This document shows positions 59,405 through 64,000 of a stretch of DNA of 64,000 bases, one piece after another. Position numbers and translations under genes: made by a program. The first letter of the stretch is position 1. Each line of letters starts with the position of its first letter. The DNA is from Sporosarcina psychrophila (GTDB lineage Bacteria > Bacillota > Bacilli > Bacillales_A > Planococcaceae): NCBI RefSeq assembly GCF_001590685.1, contig NZ_CP014616.1, forward strand, positions 483,501 to 547,500. The letters run 5' to 3'. The notes beneath the pieces are model-generated. The model made no database searches. It saw only the letters and a list, made by a program, of their open reading frames with translations, and was not told the origin of the DNA.

Positions 59405-60224
59405 ATCTAAAACGGAAGAACAATCCCTTTCTCAAGCAGGAGGAAGCGAACCATCTCTCCGTGGAAATGGAACGAAGCTAGAAGTCCTCGAATGGATTAA
59501 ACGTTATCAAGAAACCAATGATGATGAGGCGCAGACAAATTTGGTTCTGCACTATGAACGTCTCATACAATCAATCGCACGAAAGTACTCCAACGGTAAG
59601 TCCTTTCATGAAGATATTGCTCAGGTCGGCATGCTAGGACTTCTTGGAGCGATACGTAGGTATAATCCAGAATACGGGAGAAGCTTTGAAGCGTTCGCGG
59701 TGCCAACGGTCATCGGTGAAATTAAGCGTTTTCTCCGCGATAAGACATGGGCAATACATGTTCCACGCCGTATAAAAGAACTGGGACCAAAAATCAAGGC
59801 AGCTGTCGAAACGTTAACAATAGAAATGCAACGTTCTCCTCTTGTTAGTGAAATTGCGGAATACCTTGATGTAGAAGAAGAAGTGGTCCTCGAAGCGATG
59901 GAGATGGGGAGAAGTTATCAAGCACTCTCAATGGATCATACTCTTGATGCTGATTCCGAAGGGGGTACGATAACACTATTCGATATTGTTGGTGAGACTG
60001 ATGGTGGCTTTGAGAAAACAGATCAACGTATGGTTGTTGCGAATGCTCTAAATGTATTATCGGAACGTGAAAAACAAATCATCCAGTATACATATATTGA
60101 ACAACTGAGCCAAAAAGAAACCGGAGAACGACTCGGTATTTCTCAAATGCATGTTTCAAGATTACAACGCAAAGCGATTAAGAAGTTACAGGAAGCAATA
60201 TTGTCGGCTGGTGGTGCGTTATAG
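59373..60224 (+). CDS. sigB: RNA polymerase sigma factor SigB
   Basis: About 283 residues. Region 2 reads HEDIAQVGMLGLLGAIRRY then FEAFAVPTVIGEIKRFLRDK; region 4 has SQKETGERLGISQMHVSRLQ. Directs general stress transcription. Several ATG codons (59367, 59373, 59379) are possible; 59373 is best spaced from GGGGGG. The N-terminal 30 residues (Ser/Glu-rich) are longer than in B. subtilis SigB. Confidence 0.97.
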   Translation: MSMSKEPSPLESKTEEQSLSQAGGSEPSLRGNGTKLEVLEWIKRYQETNDDEAQTNLVLHYERLIQSIARKYSNGKSFHEDIAQVGMLGLLGAIRRYNPEYGRSFEAFAVPTVIGEIKRFLRDKTWAIHVPRRIKELGPKIKAAVETLTIEMQRSPLVSEIAEYLDVEEEVVLEAMEMGRSYQALSMDHTLDADSEGGTITLFDIVGETDGGFEKTDQRMVVANALNVLSEREKQIIQYTYIEQLSQKETGERLGISQMHVSRLQRKAIKKLQEAILSAGGAL

Positions 60225-60820
60225 TGGATTCGATAATAACTGAGCATGTTGAAGCGTATGTTTATCAGGAAGCGAAGTTTGGAAATCGAGAATGTGGTGA
60301 CTCTTATTTTATCCATGCGGAGGAAGACTATTTCATCTGCGCAATTGCGGATGGATTAGGTAATGGACCGATTGCACGCCAATCTTCTCAAATTCTTCCT
60401 AAAGTGTTGAAAGAATATCATCATGAGTCAATAGACGAATTACTTAGCCGCTGTAATGAACATATGGTGCAAAAGCGTGGTGCGGCAGTAGCTATCGTCA
60501 AAGTCGATTACAAGCAAAAAACAATTCAGTATAGTTGTGTTGGCAATGTCCGTTTTTATATGCTTCATGATTGCGATAAGATGATTTATCCTTTACCGGT
60601 AATGGGCTATCTTTCAGGGAGACCGCAAAAGTTAAAAACGCAACAATACAACTATGAAAAGGGAGACCTATTTTTCCTCCATTCAGATGGCGTCATACTT
60701 AGAAGCCCGAAAGCTTCATTGAAGGAAAGTTCGGGACCTTGTGAGCTATATCAAAAAGTGCTGGCTTCAATTGAACACGGTGACGATGCAACATTTATAG
60801 CTGGAAGCCTACTTCTGTGA
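60224..60820 (+). CDS. rsbX: Feedback phosphatase RsbX
   Basis: 198 residues, PP2C family: CGDSYFIHAEEDYFICAIAD, GLGNGPIARQ, SCVGNVRFYML and HSDGVIL. Dephosphorylates RsbS-P and RsbR-P to reset the stressosome. The GTG start overlaps the sigB stop by one base; the terminator begins before its own stop codon. Confidence 0.96.
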   Translation: MDSIITEHVEAYVYQEAKFGNRECGDSYFIHAEEDYFICAIADGLGNGPIARQSSQILPKVLKEYHHESIDELLSRCNEHMVQKRGAAVAIVKVDYKQKTIQYSCVGNVRFYMLHDCDKMIYPLPVMGYLSGRPQKLKTQQYNYEKGDLFFLHSDGVILRSPKASLKESSGPCELYQKVLASIEHGDDATFIAGSLLL

Positions 60821-60840
60821 GTTGGAGGTGGGCTTTTTTA
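60806..60840 (+). terminator. Terminator of the sigB operon
   Basis: AGCCTACTTC pairs fully (with G-U pairs) with GAGGTGGGCT, minor loop of 9 nt holding the rsbX stop codon, then TTTTTTA. Confidence 0.8.
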
Positions 60841-60898
60841 TTGCGGGAAATTATAAAGTCTTGGATTGCGGATAGAATGCAATATGGAGATTTCCCAT

Positions 60899-61207
60899 CT
60901 AGATAGGCGCCTTGCGCTTTTGTTTACGTCCAGACTCCAGCGCCTAGAGGCTCGGGTCATAAGTCGGTCCGGCTGTGCGGCAAAGAACACCGCTTCGCCA
61001 GCCCGCCTTATGCCTGTCGCCACAGAACAGGCGCTTGTGCTTTTGTTCGCAGGTAAGAAAGTATACGTTTTTTTGACTTAGAATAGTGTCTAGCTTCAGC
61101 CGCCAGCCGCTCGGGGTCATAAGCAATCCAGCTATGTGGCAAAGAGCGCCACGTCGCTGGCTCGACTTATGCCTGTCGCGTCTAGAAGGCGCCTTGCGCT
61201 TTTCTTA
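60899..61207. repeat. Three consecutive copies of the dispersed repeat
   Basis: A fragment ends at AGGCGCCTTGCGCTTTTGTTT (60907-60927). A full copy follows (GTCCAGACTCCAGCGCC ... AGGCGCTTGTGCTTTTGTT, about 60928-61046), then a second full copy (GTGTCTAGCTTCAGCCGCC ... AGGCGCCTTGCGCTTTTCTTA, about 61086-61207). Both contain CTTATGCCTGTCG. This 310-bp stretch separates rsbX from tex and has no gene. Confidence 0.8.
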
Positions 61208-61246
61208 TGTTAAAATGAATCTATAGAAGGAAGGGTGGTTTTATTG

Positions 61247-63403
61247 ATGAAGCATATTGTTGAGGCTACAGCTGAGAAAGCGGCCGTCAGTATACATCAA
61301 GCTGAAAAGGTAATCGCATTACTTGACCAAGGAAATACTGTCCCATTTATCGCGCGGTATCGAAAAGAAGAAACTGGTTCGTTGGACGAAGTGCAAATTA
61401 AAGCGGTTGAAGATGCTTATAGTTATGTGAAAGGTCTTGAACAGCGCAAAGAAGAAGTGATTCGTCTTATCGATGAACAAGGTAAACTGGATGACGATTT
61501 GAGGAAATCAATTGAAAGCGCTACCGTTTTGCAAAGAATTGAGGACTTGTACAGACCTTTCAAACAAAAAAGACGGACACGTGCCATGATTGCAATTGAA
61601 AGTGGTCTTGAACCACTGGCGAAAAAACTGATGGAGTTTTCGGGAAATTCACCGGAAGATCTTGCTTTGCCTTTCTTAAATGAAGAAATTGGCGTAAATA
61701 CGCTTGAAGACGCATTGGCTGGAGCTCGGGACATTGTAGCTGAACAATTTGCGGATGATGCCGCAATACGGGAAAACATACGAAAGTTAGCGTGGTCAGA
61801 TGGGATGATTGTTTCTGCAGTCCGCAAGGGGGCAGAGGACAAGCGTGACGTTTTCGAAAATTACTATGAGTATGAAGAGCCTTTGAAAAAAATCGTTCCA
61901 CACCGTGTTCTTGCATTAAACCGCGGTGAAAAAGAAGATGTGTTACGTGTCGGTATTTCTTTCCCGAGTGAACGAATTATCGGAGGACTTGAGCGTGAGT
62001 TGATTCGTAAATCACATTCGCCTTCTGCACCACATGTAAAAGAAGCGATTGAAGATGCATTTAAACGATTGATTGCTCCATCTATTGAACGGGAAATTAG
62101 GGCGGCGCTTACTGAAAAGGCCGAAGAGCAAGCAATCCATGTGTTTTCGGAAAACTTGAAAAGTCTTCTCCTACAACCTCCATTGAAAGGGAAAGTGGTA
62201 TTAGGTCTTGATCCGGCCTTCCGGACAGGGTGTAAACTTGCCATAGTTGATGAAACAGGGAAATTACTTGAAATATCCGTAATTTATCCGCATCAACCCA
62301 AAATGGAAAAGGAAAAATCGAAGCGTGCTATTTTGGAGTTACTGAAAAAGTATCCGATCACAATCATTGCAATAGGTAACGGAACAGCTTCGCGTGAATC
62401 GGAATTGTTCATAGTTGAATGTATAAAAGAAGCACAAGCAGGTGTTTCGTATGTCATTGTAAATGAAGCGGGTGCCAGTGTTTATTCAGCTTCGGCTCAA
62501 GCGCGGGATGAGTTCCCTGATCTTCAAGTTGAACAGCGGAGTGCGGTTTCGATAGCAAGGCGTTTACAGGATCCGTTATCTGAGCTTGTGAAAATTGATC
62601 CAGGCTCAGTTGGTGTTGGACAATACCAACATGACGTAGCTAAAAAACGTCTTTCCGAATCACTATCATTCGTAGTTGAAACAGCTGTGAACCGGGTAGG
62701 AGTAGATGTTAACACTGCATCATCCTCGCTACTTCAATATGTGGCAGGGCTGTCCAAAACCGTCGCGGAAAATATTGTGAAATCGCGGGAAGAGAATGGA
62801 TTGTTTACGAAGCGCAATCAATTGAAGAAAGTACCCCGCCTCGGAGCGAAGACTTATGAACAAGCGATTGGTTTCTTACGGGTACCTGATGCAAAAGATC
62901 CGTTTGATTCGACGGGGATTCACCCCGAAAGTTATCAATTGGCGGAACAAATACTAGAAGAAGCGAATGCAAGCAAGAAGTTGCTCGGTAAGAAAGAAAC
63001 TGGGGATGCATTGTCTGCACTTGACATCAAAGCTTTAGCGATTAGGTTAGATGTTGGGGAAGTGACATTGAAAGATATTATCGAAATACTTCAAAGACCA
63101 AATCGGGACCCGCGTGATGATTATCCGCAACCACTATTAAAAGCAGATGTACTCGACATGAAGGATCTATATGAAGGTCTTGAAATGCAAGGAACCGTTC
63201 GAAATGTTGTGGACTTCGGTGCCTTTGTGGATATCGGTGTAAAGGAAGATGGTCTCGTTCATATCTCGAAATTGAAAAAAGGATATGTAAAACATCCACT
63301 AGACGTCGTTTCTTCGGGAGATATTGTAACTGTGTGGGTGGAAGGTGTAGATAAAGGAAAAGGACGTATTTCGCTGACGATGTTACCGCCGACTGCAAAA
63401 TGA
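61247..63403 (+). CDS. tex: Tex family RNA-binding transcription accessory protein
   Basis: About 718 residues. Order: N-terminal helix-rich Tex domain (VPFIARYRKEETGSLDE), YqgF-like RNase H fold (LGLDPAFRTGCKLAIVDETG), HhH domains (GVDVNTASSSLLQYVAGL; RNQLKKVPRLGAKTYEQAIG), and a C-terminal S1 domain (MQGTVRNVVDFGAFVDIGV). Binds RNA and ribosomes; affects transcription, exact role unclear. ATG 61247 follows GAAGGAAGGG; GTG 61235 is less likely. ATGA overlap region with the next frame at 63400. Confidence 0.95.
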   Translation: MKHIVEATAEKAAVSIHQAEKVIALLDQGNTVPFIARYRKEETGSLDEVQIKAVEDAYSYVKGLEQRKEEVIRLIDEQGKLDDDLRKSIESATVLQRIEDLYRPFKQKRRTRAMIAIESGLEPLAKKLMEFSGNSPEDLALPFLNEEIGVNTLEDALAGARDIVAEQFADDAAIRENIRKLAWSDGMIVSAVRKGAEDKRDVFENYYEYEEPLKKIVPHRVLALNRGEKEDVLRVGISFPSERIIGGLERELIRKSHSPSAPHVKEAIEDAFKRLIAPSIEREIRAALTEKAEEQAIHVFSENLKSLLLQPPLKGKVVLGLDPAFRTGCKLAIVDETGKLLEISVIYPHQPKMEKEKSKRAILELLKKYPITIIAIGNGTASRESELFIVECIKEAQAGVSYVIVNEAGASVYSASAQARDEFPDLQVEQRSAVSIARRLQDPLSELVKIDPGSVGVGQYQHDVAKKRLSESLSFVVETAVNRVGVDVNTASSSLLQYVAGLSKTVAENIVKSREENGLFTKRNQLKKVPRLGAKTYEQAIGFLRVPDAKDPFDSTGIHPESYQLAEQILEEANASKKLLGKKETGDALSALDIKALAIRLDVGEVTLKDIIEILQRPNRDPRDDYPQPLLKADVLDMKDLYEGLEMQGTVRNVVDFGAFVDIGVKEDGLVHISKLKKGYVKHPLDVVSSGDIVTVWVEGVDKGKGRISLTMLPPTAK

Positions 63404-63423
63404 CGACTAAAGGAGGGGTGGCT

Positions 63424-63885
63424 ATGACGGATGAAGAATTGAAGGAGCTTATTGAAAGTGTTTCTTTAGAAGCATTCGGAAAGTCATTCCTTCATATTGC
63501 TCGGTTTAATAGTAGACTAAGAACAACAGGCGGTCGCTATATACTTTCAAATCATTCGATCGAAATTAATCCGTTGGTTTTGGAGTTGTATGGAACTGAA
63601 GAGTTGGTTGGTGTAATCAAACATGAACTCTGTCATTACCATCTTCATATAGAAGGAAGAGGTTACCGTCATCGCGATGCAGATTTTAGAGAGTTGCTAA
63701 AGCGCACTTCTTCCCCAAGGTTTTGCCGACCACTAACTGAGAAGAATAAGAAGACCTATTCTATCTATGTATATGAGTGTACATCATGTAAGCTACTTTA
63801 TAACCGGAGAAGAAGGATGGACGTTAGAAAATATAGATGTGGGAAATGTGCAGGGCAAATTGTGGTAGTGCAAGCTGTAAAATGA
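63424..63885 (+). CDS. ydcK: SprT-like zinc metalloprotein (YdcK)
   Basis: About 153 residues. The HExxH zinc motif is in VIKHELCHYHLHIEGRGYRH; the C terminus is a zinc ribbon (YECTSCKLLYNRRR; YRCGKCAGQ). SprT family members are related to the SPRTN protease; the bacterial role is unknown. ATG 63424 is placed 7 bases after AAAGGAGGGG; ATG 63400 overlaps the tex stop but lacks a ribosome site. Cotranscribed with tex. Confidence 0.93.
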   Translation: MTDEELKELIESVSLEAFGKSFLHIARFNSRLRTTGGRYILSNHSIEINPLVLELYGTEELVGVIKHELCHYHLHIEGRGYRHRDADFRELLKRTSSPRFCRPLTEKNKKTYSIYVYECTSCKLLYNRRRRMDVRKYRCGKCAGQIVVVQAVK

Positions 63886-63941
63886 TTGTTGAGGACACGG
63901 TGAGGACCTGCAAACCGCACTCTAATCGTGTTCTCAATAAT
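63884..63941 (+). terminator. Hairpin after the sprT-like gene
   Basis: ATTGTTGAGGACACG pairs with CGTGTTCTCAATAAT at 13 of 15 positions around a 27-nt loop. No T run follows, so it is a weak terminator or an mRNA 3' stabiliser. Confidence 0.45.
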
Positions 63942-63967
63942 ACTTAAAATTAATTGATGAAAAAGTG

Positions 63968-63996
63968 TTGACGAAATGAGAAACTCTGTTTATAAT
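63968..63996 (+). promoter_or_regulatory. Very strong sigma-A promoter leading out of the window
   Basis: TTGACG (63968-63973), 17-nt spacer, TATAAT (63991-63996), with an A-rich region upstream. Its target lies beyond the window. Confidence 0.85.
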
Positions 63997-64000
63997 AAGA

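Overview
The window looks like chromosome of a low-to-mid GC Bacillales bacterium, most likely Planococcaceae (Sporosarcina-like). Support comes from strong GGAGG-type ribosome binding sites, frequent TTG/GTG starts, intrinsic terminators, a sigma-B partner-switching operon, and a right half (about 44-64 kb) that follows the gene order I recall for Bacillus subtilis: ddl-murF-cshA-ydbS-ydbT-rhomboid-acpS-ydcC-alr-ndoAI-ndoA-rsbR-S-T-U-V-W-sigB-rsbX-tex-sprT. I saw no prophage, insertion sequence, CRISPR array or rRNA/tRNA gene, although a very strong promoter at the right edge points out of the window.

Layout. 0-9.6 kb: alpha/beta hydrolase; divergent hmp/nsrR nitric-oxide module with a palindromic operator; Mn pyrophosphatase; FAD-Rieske oxidoreductase; DsbA-like protein; YceI protein with an MhqR-like operator over its promoter; murB; a KdpD-type Usp protein. 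10-16 kb: complete seven-gene Mrp Na+/H+ antiporter operon. 16-22.8 kb: penicillin acylase family protein, UspA, cadC-cadA metal efflux pair with two matching operator boxes, double GNAT protein. 23-32.6 kb: small sigma-B-type membrane protein, mntR, cvfB, DUF1002 protein, several GNATs, a YtxH-like protein with a sigma-B-like promoter, a YidC insertase with a 10-copy EVK repeat, an MFS transporter and a VanY-type peptidase. 32.8-44 kb: cardiolipin synthase, cystine transporter tcyP, an XRE-TPR regulator divergent from an MFS exporter and separated from it by twin palindromes, a second MFS, a 46-residue protein with its own promoter and terminator, tandem duplicated rodA, and a paired SMR transporter. 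44-64 kb: cell wall, toxin-antitoxin and general-stress block.

How the genes work together. The rsb/sigB cluster is complete: stressosome RsbR/S/T, phosphatase RsbU, switch RsbV/W, SigB and feedback phosphatase RsbX. It has a near-perfect sigma-B promoter ahead of rsbV, and two further genes in the window carry sigma-B-type promoters. Mrp, CadCA, MntR and Hmp/NsrR are separate ion, metal and NO stress modules.

Less ordinary features. (1) A dispersed, hairpin-forming intergenic repeat family, of which six copies start a few bases after stop codons in the same orientation. (2) Helically phased 20-bp and 21-bp degenerate tandem arrays in three intergenic regions. (3) An apparent AUC start codon on the XRE-TPR regulator. 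(4) Small genes below usual ORF cut-offs. Functional statements rest on motifs and family knowledge recalled without database searches.
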